From an uncultured Actinomycetes bacterium (lineage in GTDB: Bacteria > Actinomycetota > Thermoleophilia > Solirubrobacterales > Solirubrobacteraceae), in contig CALAQT010000261.1 in the NCBI GenBank assembly GCA_937888775.1, positions 1-24,538 on the forward strand: a DNA stretch of 24,538 nucleotides, read 5' to 3'. The notes under the pieces are model-generated. The model was not told the origin of the DNA and did no database searches. It worked only from the letters and a program-made list of their open reading frames with translations. Of this stretch, positions 1 to 8,494 are shown piece by piece (within the stretch, counting starts at the first letter, position 1; every line of letters begins with the position of its first letter). A program made the position numbers and the translations under genes.

Positions 1-249
1 GGGCGCTGCGTGGCCCCGGGCGCCGGGAACCGGCGACGCCCGCCGTGCAGCCGCTATCTCGCGCTCCGGGGCAGCTTCCGCGATCCCGTCAAAGGCTTCG
101 CGGCGGCGGGATCGGCCGGCTTCAAATTCACCGGGCGCCTGTCCGGCCGGGCGCTCACGCCCGGCAGCTACCGCCTCCTCGCCGTGGCCCAGGGCACGAG
201 CGGCCCGCGCTCGTCGGCGACCCGGTGCGCATTCCGGATCGTCCGCTGA
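1..249 (+). CDS. C-terminal end of a probable surface or secreted protein (5' truncated)
   Basis: The reading frame is open from base 1 and stops at 247-249, so only the last 82 codons are in the window. The tail has an aromatic/Gly pattern (FKFTGRLSGRALTPGSYRL then a Cys close to a terminal FRIVR). I know this pattern from the C-terminal Ig-like beta-sandwich repeats of secreted Solirubrobacterales proteins, where a run like GRALxPGxYRLxAVA closes the last repeat. Two cysteines flank the repeat. No start, signal peptide or catalytic residue is visible, so the whole protein's function cannot be named. The frame call rests on this motif and on base composition. Confidence 0.55.
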   Translation, partial: GRCVAPGAGNRRRPPCSRYLALRGSFRDPVKGFAAAGSAGFKFTGRLSGRALTPGSYRLLAVAQGTSGPRSSATRCAFRIVR

Positions 250-370
250 GGCGACCGTCGGAGACCTCCTCGCGGCCCGGCCGGGCGTCGAGCGCCCGTA
301 GAAGGCCGCAGCGAGGCGTCGCTCCGCCGCGGATGCCCGGCTGCGCCGCGGCCGCGAGGATGTCCTGGAG

Positions 371-1178
371 ATGTCCGCACCGACCATCGTGATCCTCGCT
401 GTAGCGGTCGTTGCCCTGGGGCTGCTGGTCAGCGCCATCCGCATCGTGCGCGAGTATGAACGTGTCGTCGTGTTCCGTCTCGGGCGTCTTCGCGGAGCCC
501 GCGGACCGGGGCTGGTCATGATCATCCCGTTGATCGAGCGCACTCGCTGGGTCAACCTCCAGGTCGACACGGCCGACATCCCCCCGCAGGACCTCATCAC
601 GAAGGACAACGCGGCGGTGCGCGTCGAGGCAGCCGTGTTGTTTCCGCGTGGTCGACCCGATCAAGGCCGTGGTGGCGATCCGCGACTATCAGCACGGCGT
701 GCTGCGGATCGCCCAGACGACGCTGCGGGCGACACTCGGGCAGCACGAGCTCGACGACCTCCTGGCCAACCAGACGACGATCAACGAGCTGCTCAAGCAG
801 ATCATCGACTCGGGCACCGAAGCGTGGGGCGTGAACGTGGTCAAGGTGGAGACGAAGGACGTGGGCCTTCCGGACACGATGAAGCGCGCGATGGCTCGCC
901 AGGCGGAGGCCGAGCGCGAGCGCCGCGCGAAGGTGATCGCCGCCGAGGGCGAGTTCGAAGCGGCCGAGCGCCTCTCACAGGCGGCCGGGGTGATCGCGCG
1001 CGAGCCGGGCACGTTGACGCTTCGCACCCTGCAGACGCTCGCCGAGGTTGCCAGCGAGCACAACTCCACGCTCGTGCTGCCGATCCCGATCGAGGTGCTC
1101 GACGCGTTGCGTGGCCGCAGCCAGCCGGCCGCCGCCGAGACGGTCACTGAGCGGGACATCGACGTGGCCGTCCCCTGA
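371..1178 (+). pseudogene. SPFH/band-7 (stomatin/slipin-like) membrane protein, one frameshift
   Basis: This is a slipin-type SPFH protein. Members form membrane-bound oligomers linked to membrane microdomains and protein quality control. The start at 371 has GAGGA 10 nt upstream. Residues 4-25 form a transmembrane helix, followed by a band-7 start (REYERVVVFRLGR, then GPGL..IIPLIERTRWVNL). The frame breaks at 641-644, where ttt-ccg should read ttc-cgc. From 645 the next frame gives the rest of the SPFH domain (FRVVDPIKAVVAIRDY) and the Ala/Glu-rich helical tail to the stop at 1178. With one T removed the product is about 268 aa, the usual slipin length. No nfeD partner is adjacent. It could be a sequence error, a recent pseudogene, or a +1 recoding site (UUU followed by C). 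Confidence 0.8.
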
Positions 1179-1486
1179 GGTGCCTTCGCGCCCACCCGCG
1201 GTTATGATCGGGTCCGTCGCGAACCGGGAGCTTCAACGCGCCGGCCGCTGCCCTCGTCGCGGAGAAGCAGCGCTTCGGCTCGAGCCGCCGCGCCCGCGGT
1301 TCGGCCTCTGAAGCGGGGGGAGACGCGCGGGCCGCGGGGGTGTCCTCCGGCGCCGATGGCGAATTTCTCACCGTGGACCGTTATAACTTGCCCGCCCGGC
1401 GTGTCTCACGTGTGGCAGGGCGACTAGGGGTCGAGCAGGCAGCGCACCCGCTGTTGCCATCAATCGGACAAGGGGGAGCTTGGACC
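1179..1486. other. Intergenic stretch without a recognisable gene
   Basis: I see no supported coding frame. A tataac hexamer at 1382-1387 could be a -10 element for the downstream secreted protein, but no convincing -35 lies at the right distance. A 10-bp palindrome (GGCTCGAGCC, around 1276) is the only other structure noticed. The last 16 bases hold the next gene's ribosome binding site. Confidence 0.4.
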
Positions 1487-2746
1487 ATGGCGCGGAAAGT
1501 CGTTCTCGGCACGGTTGCATCGGCGTTGATCTGCTTGGGTCTTACCTCGGCGGCAGGCGCCGCGACGCGCACGCAGCTCGTGCTCAGCCAGTCGGCTGCG
1601 TTCTCGATCCTCGGCCACTCCTGCGGCGGGGTCCAGGAGAAGGTCTATGCGACCGGCTTCGGGCCCGGCGGCTTTCCCCAGGGCGACGTCTACATGCAGA
1701 CCAGGTGCGGCGGCAGCGGGCGCGGCGGCGGCTACAAAACGACGACCTACTCGGCGTGGGCGACCGTCACGTGGGACTGGGTCGGCGAGACGCGCAGCTT
1801 CGCACGGCTCGAAGGCGCAGCCGAAGGGAACACCGAATTCTCAGCCGAAGACGCATCTGGCGACCGCCTGTACAACGTGGGCACCTCCGCATTCCTCGAA
1901 ACCACCTCGCCGCCGATCGCCCCGCCCGCCGCGCCCAGCGGGGTGAGCGCAACGCTCTCGGTCGTGGAAACGCCTGAAGAAACGGTCCTTGTCCGGTTCC
2001 AGGTCGGCTGGACCCCGGCCGCGGAAACGGCCGCTCTGATCATCTCCTCAACCGTCACGGCCACGCCCGTGGGCTCGGGCGCGCCGGTGCTCACGACGAC
2101 CGTCAGCGGCGGCTCGAGCAGCGCGCTCGTGGGGCCGCTGCAGCCGAACACCAAATACAAGATCACCGTCACCAACACTGACGCCGAAGGCACGAGCGAA
2201 GCGAGCAGCCCGATCGAAGCCGCCAGCGGCGGCCCCGAAGGAGAAGGCGGCGGCGGTGGGGGCGGCGGCGCCGAGACCTGCGAACAGAACCAGGGCACGA
2301 TCAAGCTCTCGCCGGGCCTGGAAGAAACGCCTCACGTTCAGAGCATCACCGTGAAAGGCACGCTGAAGGGCTGCGACGGCCCGCTGAGCTTCAGCGAAGG
2401 CACCTACGTCGCCCACCTGAAGACGGCCGAAGAAGTCACGTGCTCGACGCTCGCCAGCCTGTCGGCCGAACCGACGACATCCAGCGTGTCGCTGGCCGTC
2501 AAATGGTCGCCGGCCGAAGCGGGCAGCTCCAAGGGTACGCTCGTCATGCCCCTGACCGAAGCAGGGGGTGCCTTCGAAGGCACGCTCGAAGGCGGCCCGT
2601 TCGCGAGCCTGTCGAGCTTCTCCGCGAGCTCGCTATCGGAGAGCTTCACGGGAGGTCCGACCTGCGGGGTGGCCTCGGGCAAGAAGAAGGCCAAGGCGGT
2701 CAAGAGCGGCACGTTCGCGAGCTCGAGCGTCCAGATCGGCGCGTAG
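1487..2746 (+). CDS. Secreted protein with fibronectin type III-like domain and Cys-containing C-terminal module
   Basis: The start at 1487 has a strong ribosome binding site (GGGGGAG, 1472-1478) and opens a classic Sec signal peptide: MARK, a hydrophobic core, then AGA-A at about residue 26. The frame is open further upstream but there is no signal there. The 419-aa product has an N-terminal Gly/Thr-rich beta domain, an FN3-like domain at about residues 145-250 (it begins AAPSGVSA and contains LQPNTKYKITVTNTDAEG), a Gly-rich linker near residues 252-262, and a C-terminal module with Cys pairs (ETCEQNQGTIKLSPGLEET, then LKGCDG). This architecture is typical of exported Thermoleophilia proteins of unknown role. 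Glu codons are strongly skewed to GAA (25 GAA to 4 GAG by hand count), unlike the GC-rich neighbours. Function unknown. Confidence 0.85.
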   Translation: MARKVVLGTVASALICLGLTSAAGAATRTQLVLSQSAAFSILGHSCGGVQEKVYATGFGPGGFPQGDVYMQTRCGGSGRGGGYKTTTYSAWATVTWDWVGETRSFARLEGAAEGNTEFSAEDASGDRLYNVGTSAFLETTSPPIAPPAAPSGVSATLSVVETPEETVLVRFQVGWTPAAETAALIISSTVTATPVGSGAPVLTTTVSGGSSSALVGPLQPNTKYKITVTNTDAEGTSEASSPIEAASGGPEGEGGGGGGGGAETCEQNQGTIKLSPGLEETPHVQSITVKGTLKGCDGPLSFSEGTYVAHLKTAEEVTCSTLASLSAEPTTSSVSLAVKWSPAEAGSSKGTLVMPLTEAGGAFEGTLEGGPFASLSSFSASSLSESFTGGPTCGVASGKKKAKAVKSGTFASSSVQIGA

Positions 2747-2773
2747 CGCCGGCCAGCCGCGTGCCGGTCGGGC

Positions 2774-4303
2774 TCAGGCCGAGCTCGGCCGGCCGTGTGC
2801 GAGCTCGTAAGCGCCGGGTTCGAGGTGCTGGGTCTTGCGGCGGTATGTGCTCCACAGCCAGGGCCACTGGCTCGGGTCGTTTCCGTGCTCATCGACGTAC
2901 CAGTTGGTGCAGCCCGTGTGCCAGACCGTGCCGGCCAGGGCCGCGCGCAGCTCGCGGTCGAAGATCTCGGCTCGCTCGCGCTTGACCTCTATGCGGTCCG
3001 TGCCGGTGCGCTCCAGCGCGTCGAGTGCTGCGATGACGTGCGCGACGCCCGCCTCGATCACGTAGATGACCGATCCGGTGCCGCCGTTCGTGTTCGGGCC
3101 GTAGATGAGGAACATGTTCGGGAAGCCCGGGACGCTCACGCCGAGGTAGGCTCGCGCGACGGGATCCCACGCCTCGGCGAGCGTGCGGCCGCCTGCTCCC
3201 GTGACCTCCATCGGTGCGACGAACGCGTGGCTCTCGAATCCGGTCGCGAGCACGATCACGTCGGTGGGCCGCTCGGTGCCGTCCTGCAGGCGGATGCCGG
3301 TTGGGGTCACCTGCTCGATCCGCTCGGTGACGAGGTCCACGTTGGGCTTTTCCAGCGTTGGATACCACTCGTCGGTGAGCATGATCCGCTTGCAGCCGAT
3401 CTCGTCGGTGGGCGTGACGCTGGCGCGCAGCCGGCTGTCCTTGACCGCGCTCGCGATCTGCCTGCGGCCCGCAGCGCGGAACGGTGCGAGCAGCCAGTGC
3501 TGGCTCGTCATCGCGGCCGCGCCGGCGTCCATGAACACGAACGTCGCCATGCGGCCGAGACGCTGAAGCACGGGAAACCGCTCGAAGAGACGCTTGGCGC
3601 GCTCGGAGTACTCGAAGTCCATCTTTGGCATCGTCCAGCCGGGCGAGCGCTGGTAGATGTCGATCTGCCCCGCGATCGGCTGGATCGCGGGCACCGTCTG
3701 GATCGCGCTGCAGCCCGTCCCGATGACTGCAACGCGCTTGCCCGCCATGTCGACGTCGTGGCGCCACTCCGCCGTGTGGAACACCGGGCCGTCAAAGGTC
3801 TCGAGCCCTCGGATCGCAGGCTTCTTCGGCACCGACAGCTGGCCGCACGCGGGGACCAGGATGTCGGCCTCGAACGGCCCCGCGCTCGTCTGCAGCAGCC
3901 ACTTGCTCCGCTCCTCGTCCCACGACGCGCTCGTGACCTCCGTGCCGGTCCTGGTGCGCTCGAGCACGCCATGGCGACGGGCCACGTCCTCGATGTACTC
4001 CTGGATCTCCGCCTGCGGCGCGTAACGGCGCGACCAGCCCGGGTTCGACTCGAACGAGAACTCGTACAGATGCGAGGGCACGTCGCACGCGGCGCCCGGG
4101 TAGGTGTTGTGGCTCCACACGCCGCCGACCTGCTCGCCGCGCTCGAACACCGTCACGTCGCGGTAGCCGGCGCGGGCGAGCAGCACCGCCGCACCCACTC
4201 CCCCGAAGCCCCCGCCGACGATCGCCACCGAACGCCGGCTGCCGCCGGCGCCCGCCCCGTTGGGGCCGGCGCCGTTCTCATGCGCGTGCATCTCAGTGCT
4301 CAC
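2774..4303 (-). CDS. Flavin-dependent monooxygenase of the Baeyer-Villiger/FMO type
   Basis: This is a soluble class B flavoprotein monooxygenase of 509 aa that would use FAD, NADPH and O2 to oxygenate ketones or heteroatoms. The FAD Rossmann motif GGGFGG lies at residues 30-35. The long BVMO fingerprint GGVWSHNTYPGAACD (60-74) is complete. The short fingerprint reads FDGPVFHTAEWR (170-181), with Arg where Pro or Asp usually follows the Trp. The NADPH motif VIGTGCSA is at 193-200 and a late ATG motif (VLATGFESH) is present. The GTG at 4303 is preferred because TAGTCT (4311-4316) lies 7 nt upstream, as expected for a leaderless transcript; an ATG at 4291 is the alternative. The frame stays open far upstream, but that part lies over the glycosidase gene and is not coding. 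The substrate is unknown. Confidence 0.92.
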   Translation of the reverse strand: MSTEMHAHENGAGPNGAGAGGSRRSVAIVGGGFGGVGAAVLLARAGYRDVTVFERGEQVGGVWSHNTYPGAACDVPSHLYEFSFESNPGWSRRYAPQAEIQEYIEDVARRHGVLERTRTGTEVTSASWDEERSKWLLQTSAGPFEADILVPACGQLSVPKKPAIRGLETFDGPVFHTAEWRHDVDMAGKRVAVIGTGCSAIQTVPAIQPIAGQIDIYQRSPGWTMPKMDFEYSERAKRLFERFPVLQRLGRMATFVFMDAGAAAMTSQHWLLAPFRAAGRRQIASAVKDSRLRASVTPTDEIGCKRIMLTDEWYPTLEKPNVDLVTERIEQVTPTGIRLQDGTERPTDVIVLATGFESHAFVAPMEVTGAGGRTLAEAWDPVARAYLGVSVPGFPNMFLIYGPNTNGGTGSVIYVIEAGVAHVIAALDALERTGTDRIEVKRERAEIFDRELRAALAGTVWHTGCTNWYVDEHGNDPSQWPWLWSTYRRKTQHLEPGAYELAHGRPSSA

Positions 4304-4316
4304 CGCGCACAGACTA
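4304..4316 (-). promoter_or_regulatory. Leaderless -10 element for the flavin monooxygenase
   Basis: On the minus strand TAGTCT (4316-4311) is followed by 7 nt and then the GTG start at 4303. There is no Shine-Dalgarno sequence. The same TANNNT-N6/7-start arrangement recurs at several other genes in the window. Confidence 0.5.
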
Positions 4317-4486
4317 CGCGAGCGACCGCCCCACGAGAGAACTAGGCGTGCCCCGGTCGGCAGCCGACCGCAACCTAGCCCCGCCGGCCGTGTCTTAGCT
4401 CCCAACGCACGCTGCGCGCGTGGACGCGCCCCGCCGACCCGCGCGAGCGCCGCAGGCATCGCTTCGCGGTGACCGGAAAGGAGCCC

Positions 4487-5914
4487 ATGTCGCATCTCCG
4501 AAAGCTCGTGTGTGCCGCGCTCGCCGGTGGCATGCTCGCCGGCCTCGCGCCGTCCCCGGCCCCCGCATCGCACGGGCAGGCCGTCTTCTTCGAGGCGCCC
4601 GCCCAGCTGCTGAGCCCGGTCACCCGCCCGCGCACGATCGACACGCTGCGCAAGCTCGGCGTGACCGCGCTGCGCGTGGAGCTCTACTGGCACTCCGTCG
4701 CGCCCGCGGCGAACAGCTCCCGGCGGCCCGCGTTCGACGCGACGAACCCCACGGGCTACAACTGGGGCCAGTTCGACCCGCTGATCGAAGAAGCGCACGG
4801 CCTCGGCTGGAAGATCCTGCTGACGGTGACCTCCCCGGTCCCGCGGTGGGCCACGGCCAACCCCAGAGCGGGCTCGCTTGTGAACCGTCCGAGCAGCCGG
4901 CAGTTCGAAGAGTTCATGACCGCCGTGGGCAGGCACTACGGCAGCGAGGTCGCCCTGTTCGCGCTGTGGAACGAGCCCAACCACCACGAATTCCTGCAGC
5001 CGCAGTTCAACGCCAACGGCACGCCCGCCTCGCCCCGCATCTACCGCAGCCTCTTCCAGGCCGGCTACGCGGGCCTCAGGGCCGCCGGGATCGCGCAGCC
5101 GGCGGTGTTGCTCGGCGAAACGGCGCCGGAAGGCGAAGCCTACGCGCGGCCGCCCATCCGATCGAGCAGCGGCAACGTGGGTCCGCTCCTGTTCCTCAGG
5201 GAAGCGCTGTGTCTGCGCAGCGACTACCGCAGGTTCGGTGCCTGCGGAGAGATCAGGGCCGCCGGCTACGCCACGCATCCCTACCCCAACGCCGCGGGCC
5301 CGCTGTACGTGCCCCGCAATCGCGAAACGATCACGATCAGCGTGCTCTCACGGCTGAGCCAGGCGCTCGACCTGGCCGCACGCGTGCACGCAGTGCCTGC
5401 GCAGATGCCGATCTATGTCACGGAGTTCGGGATCATGAGCAAGCCCAACCGGTACCAGGGCGTGCCGGCTGCGCAGCAGGCCGAGTACGACGCGATCTCC
5501 GAACGCATCGCCTATCAGAACCCCAGGGTGGCGTCGTTCGCGCAGTACCTGCTCAAAGACGATCCCATCTCCGGCAGGGCCGGCTCGGGCAAAGTCGGCT
5601 TCCAGACGGGCCTGCAGTACTTCAACGGCGCTCCCAAGCCGCTGTTCGCCTCCTTCCCCGTGCCGCTGACGGTGACGAGGCGGGGTGGCGGGTTCTCGCT
5701 GTGGGGCTTCGTGCGCCCCGCGGGAGGCGCGACCACTGTGACCGTGGAAGTCGAGCCTGCCGGCTCCAGTCGCTTCAGGAAGCTCGCGCAGGTCCCGACC
5801 GACGCGCTCGGCTACTGGACGCTCACGTCGTTCACGCCGGGAACCCACTGGCGCGTGCGCTGGACGAGCCCGACGGGGACGCTCTACGCGGGCCCGTCCA
5901 CGCGGGCGTACTGA
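4487..5914 (+). CDS. Secreted glycoside hydrolase, GH-A clan (GH5/GH39-like)
   Basis: This is an exported 475-aa TIM-barrel glycosidase. A Sec signal peptide covers about residues 1-27 (MSHLRK, hydrophobic core, PAPAS). The acid/base glutamate lies in LWNEPN (Glu163) after strand 4, and the nucleophile in YVTEFG (Glu313) at strand 7; this pairing is diagnostic of clan GH-A retaining enzymes. A C-terminal beta-sandwich (from about residue 395, WGFVRPAGGATTVTVEVEP) follows the barrel. The ATG at 4487 is chosen because GGAAAGGAG (4475-4483) sits just upstream; an in-frame GTG at 4469 precedes that site and is unlikely. The substrate cannot be read from sequence; an exported enzyme on plant or microbial polysaccharide is plausible. 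Confidence 0.88.
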   Translation: MSHLRKLVCAALAGGMLAGLAPSPAPASHGQAVFFEAPAQLLSPVTRPRTIDTLRKLGVTALRVELYWHSVAPAANSSRRPAFDATNPTGYNWGQFDPLIEEAHGLGWKILLTVTSPVPRWATANPRAGSLVNRPSSRQFEEFMTAVGRHYGSEVALFALWNEPNHHEFLQPQFNANGTPASPRIYRSLFQAGYAGLRAAGIAQPAVLLGETAPEGEAYARPPIRSSSGNVGPLLFLREALCLRSDYRRFGACGEIRAAGYATHPYPNAAGPLYVPRNRETITISVLSRLSQALDLAARVHAVPAQMPIYVTEFGIMSKPNRYQGVPAAQQAEYDAISERIAYQNPRVASFAQYLLKDDPISGRAGSGKVGFQTGLQYFNGAPKPLFASFPVPLTVTRRGGGFSLWGFVRPAGGATTVTVEVEPAGSSRFRKLAQVPTDALGYWTLTSFTPGTHWRVRWTSPTGTLYAGPSTRAY

Positions 5915-5942
5915 CCGCGCACGCCGCATCCTGTCCCGCGCG

Positions 5943-6362
5943 CTAAGCGTCGAGGTAGCAGAGCTCGAACCGCCCCATCGTGATCACGTCGCCGTTGCGC
6001 AGATCGACGGAGTCGATCCTCCGGCCGTTGACGAACGTGCCGTTGAGGCTCCTGTCGTCGAGGATCCGCGCCCCTGAGCCGCGTGAGACGATGATCGCGT
6101 GGCGGCGCGACACCGAGCTGTCGTCGAGTTGCAGGTCTGCCGCGAGGCCGCGGCCGACGTGGAGCACAGCGCTGCCCAGTGGGATGAGCAGCGCCTGATC
6201 GGGGCCGCAGACCTGGATGTAGCGCCCGTGCTCGCCGGGCTCGACGTTCACGGCTCGCCTGCGATCGCGGCTGCTGACGCAGGCAACTGGATCGAACTGC
6301 TCGGTTGTCGCGCCGATCGACGACGGTGCGAGCGTGTCTGAGGTGGCGATCATGGCTGCCAT
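5943..6362 (-). CDS. FHA-domain protein
   Basis: This 139-aa protein is built mainly of one forkhead-associated domain, which binds phosphothreonine peptides and usually reports to Ser/Thr kinase or secretion systems. The canonical residues are present: Gly70-Arg71 (HVGRG), Ser85 and His88 (SVSRRHA), Asn107-Gly-Thr (LNGTFVNG, 106-113). The N-terminal 45 residues are polar and unstructured-looking. No kinase gene is nearby, so its partner is unknown. It converges tail-to-tail with the glycosidase, 28 bp apart. The start is uncertain: ATG at 6362 or 6353, neither with a good ribosome binding site. Confidence 0.85.
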   Translation of the reverse strand: MAAMIATSDTLAPSSIGATTEQFDPVACVSSRDRRRAVNVEPGEHGRYIQVCGPDQALLIPLGSAVLHVGRGLAADLQLDDSSVSRRHAIIVSRGSGARILDDRSLNGTFVNGRRIDSVDLRNGDVITMGRFELCYLDA

Positions 6363-6651
6363 CGCTTTCGGTAGTCAGCGTGTCTCAAGGTCGAGCGCTT
6401 CGAGGACTGGATGGGCGTGCGATGTGCGGACGGCGCGGGGCCCGGGCCTTTGGGGTGCTCGCGGGACCCGCGGGTGCCAGCGAGCCCGTGCACCGCAAGC
6501 TAGTCCTGCGGCGTGGGGCTGATATCGCGGCTATTCCGCAGATGGCTGATCAAAACCACGGGCTGCGAGCCAGCCGCTGGACGGAACGTCCGTGCATCCG
6601 CGGTCGCGACCGTGCCGCGCGCAGCCCGGCGGCGGTAGATTCAGCTGGCGG
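6363..6651. other. Divergent intergenic region, no gene seen
   Basis: This 289-bp region lies between the FHA gene (-) and the RDD-family locus (+). A TAGATT hexamer at 6636-6641 is a plausible -10 element for the RDD locus, ten bases before its ATG. I see nothing else I can support. Confidence 0.35.
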
Positions 6652-7665
6652 ATGGCCGACAGGGGTCCACATCGGGGGTCCCGGAGTACAGAGATCGTGC
6701 CTTGGGGCACCGATCACGCGGGCGCGGGCGTCCCCGGAGAAGTGCTGACGGGGACAGACCTGGCTGTCGGCGCAGCCACCAGAGCAGCGCACCTGGCGAT
6801 GCAGATAGGGGGGGCCGGCTGGGGCGCCACCAGCGCCGTTGCGCGACTCGTCTCAGCGCAGCCGGGGGCCGACCGCGCCGGCCGAGGTCGGCACCGTGGT
6901 GGGCCGCGTCGATGTGGACGACGTCGTGCAGCGGATCGACCTGGACGCCGTCATCGGAGGCATCGATGTGAACCGGATCGTCGAGCGGATCGACGCGAAC
7001 GACATCGTGCAGCGCGTGGACGTTGACGCCGTGGTCGAGGAAACCGAACTGGGCACCATCGTGGCGCGCTCCACGAGTGGGTTTGCGAGCGAGGCTCTAG
7101 ACGCGGCCCGAAGCCAGACGGCGGGCGTGGACACGCGCCTGAGTCGCGCCATCAACCGCGCGCTGCGCCGCAAGGAGGGTGAGGTGCCGGTCGGGCCGCC
7201 GCGGATCTCCTGATCATCTCGGTCGTCCATGCGGCAGCGCTCGCCCTGACGGAGTTCGCGATCAACACCGCCACGCCGTGGCACGTGGACCTCAAGAGCG
7301 CGTATGGGCTCGTCCTCGTGGGGCAGCTGCTCTGGGCCGCGGTCTACTTCGGCAACTCGTGGGTCGTGTTCGCGCGTTCGCCCGGTATGACCCTGCTGGG
7401 GCTCCGGATCGTGCAAGCGGATGGCGCGTCGCTGGACCGGCGCCACGCGATCGTGCGCCTCGTCACCTTCCCGCTCGGGTTCCTGACGCTGGGCCTCGGG
7501 TTCCTGGGGATCATCTTCGGCCGCACCCACCAGGCGATCTACGATCGCATCGCGAGGACGGCGGTCATCTATGACTGGGATGCCGAGGCGGCGAAGCTCC
7601 GCGAGCTCGCCACGCTCGGAGCCCGCCGGCGCGAGGCGCAACTGCAGGCGCCCGCCGACCACTGA
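6652..7665 (+). pseudogene. RDD-family membrane protein, broken by two lesions
   Basis: Three frame segments together spell one actinobacterial RDD-type protein. Segment 1 (from ATG 6652) gives an Ala-rich helix (AVGAATRAAHLAMQIG). Dropping one G from the GGGGG run at 6864-6868 joins it to segment 2, which carries five 9-residue repeats, TELGTIVARSTSGFASEALD and RRKEGEVPVGPP, then a stop at 7211-7213. Segment 3, in the first frame, starts abruptly inside the first membrane helix (ADLLIISVVHAAA). It continues through the RDD core (WVVFARSPGMTLLGLRIV) and later helices to 7665. The linker and the Arg-bearing start of the RDD domain are missing, so the second lesion looks like a small deletion plus frameshift near 7195-7212. 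RDD proteins are poorly understood integral membrane proteins, some linked to ion transport. Confidence 0.75.
6908..7042 (+). repeat. Five tandem 27-bp (9-residue) repeats in the RDD locus
   Basis: The units read VDVDDVVQR, IDLDAVIGG, IDVNRIVER, IDANDIVQR and VDVDAVVEE: imperfect copies with a (V/I)D(x)(D/N)xIVxR core. The DNA copies are diverged but stay in register. Such repeats are a familiar part of the cytoplasmic N-terminus of actinobacterial RDD proteins; their role is unknown. Confidence 0.8.
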
Positions 7666-7756
7666 GCGCGCAGCAGCGAGACGGGCTTGGAGGTTCGCTG
7701 GTGTCGCGCGGCGAGCAGCTGCCGCTCGCGACCTGCGGCTGGCCCATAATCCCCGG

Positions 7757-8467
7757 ATGCCCGGATCGCGGCGCCCGAGCGGCGCAGCCGGCGCGACCGC
7801 CGTCGCGCTGCTCCTCATCGCCGTGCTCAGCGCCGGCTGCGGGGCCTCGGCCCCGGGCGCCGACGTGCCCCTCGCGCGGAGCGCGCGCACGTCCGCAACG
7901 ACCTCGGCCCCACGGGTGGCGGGAGGGAGCCCGACAGTCACCGTGAAAGCTCCCTCCACCACAAGTGTCTCGACCGCGCACGCCCCCCCGGCGCCGCAGC
8001 CGGGCCGCCCGATCCCGCCCGCCCATCCGGTTCCCGCCGCCTTCCGGCCTGCGCCCGGTGCGCCCTCGGACGCCGAAGTGCGGAGCGAGCTGGCGCAGAT
8101 GGCCGCTGTCCAGCGCAAGGAACACGAGCAGGCGCTCAGCGCAGCAGCCGCCAACCTTGCCGGCCTGCTCCCGTGGTCGCTGGAGCCCAAGGCGGGAACC
8201 CAGGTGAGCGTGGCGTCGGTGTTCACCGACTACGGCCTCGGGCTCGCGTGCGGCGGCGTGCTGGGCCGGGACCAGCTCGGAGTGGCGCACAAGACCGCGC
8301 CGTGCGGCACGCTCATCACGTTCACCTACGCCGGCCGCAGCCTGACCGTGCCGGTGATCGACCGCGGCCCCTACATCGTCGGCCGGGAGTGGGATCTGAC
8401 CGGCGCGACCGCCGCCGCGCTCGCCTTCCCCGGCCTCGGGCACATCCAGTGGTCGATCGCCCACTGA
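7757..8467 (+). CDS. RlpA-like double-psi beta-barrel lipoprotein
   Basis: This 236-aa protein has a hydrophobic signal and a lipobox (LSAGC, Cys28), so it is predicted to be lipid-anchored outside the membrane. A long Thr/Ser/Pro/Ala linker (about residues 29-105) and a short helical segment (VRSELAQMAAVQRKEHEQAL) precede the C-terminal RlpA-like barrel (about 145-236). The barrel has the HKTAPCGT and PVIDRGPY signatures, with Asp202 at the position of the catalytic Asp of RlpA lytic transglycosylases, and two cysteines that could pair. RlpA-type enzymes cut or bind peptidoglycan glycan strands. There is no ribosome binding site, but cataat (7745-7750) lies 6 nt before the ATG, which fits a leaderless transcript. 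No SPOR domain is present. Confidence 0.85.
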   Translation: MPGSRRPSGAAGATAVALLLIAVLSAGCGASAPGADVPLARSARTSATTSAPRVAGGSPTVTVKAPSTTSVSTAHAPPAPQPGRPIPPAHPVPAAFRPAPGAPSDAEVRSELAQMAAVQRKEHEQALSAAAANLAGLLPWSLEPKAGTQVSVASVFTDYGLGLACGGVLGRDQLGVAHKTAPCGTLITFTYAGRSLTVPVIDRGPYIVGREWDLTGATAAALAFPGLGHIQWSIAH

Positions 8468-8494
8468 GGGGCTCTCGTCCTCGGGGAGCGGCCG

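Noticed and set aside
1382..1387. tataac as a -10 promoter element for the FN3-type protein
   Set aside because: No -35 at 16-18 nt, and the resulting leader of about 95 nt has no supporting feature; kept only as a remark.
2795..4345. Long + strand open frame opposite the monooxygenase
   Set aside because: Antisense shadow in GC-rich DNA; no recognisable domain, while the minus strand has all flavoprotein motifs.
4304..5278. Minus-strand open frame extending the monooxygenase upstream by more than 300 codons
   Set aside because: It lies antisense over the glycosidase gene, has Arg/Gly/Ala-rich low-information sequence, and the FAD domain begins normally near 4303.
4420..5946. Second long + strand frame over the glycosidase
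   Set aside because: Arg-rich out-of-frame translation of the glycosidase; no motifs.
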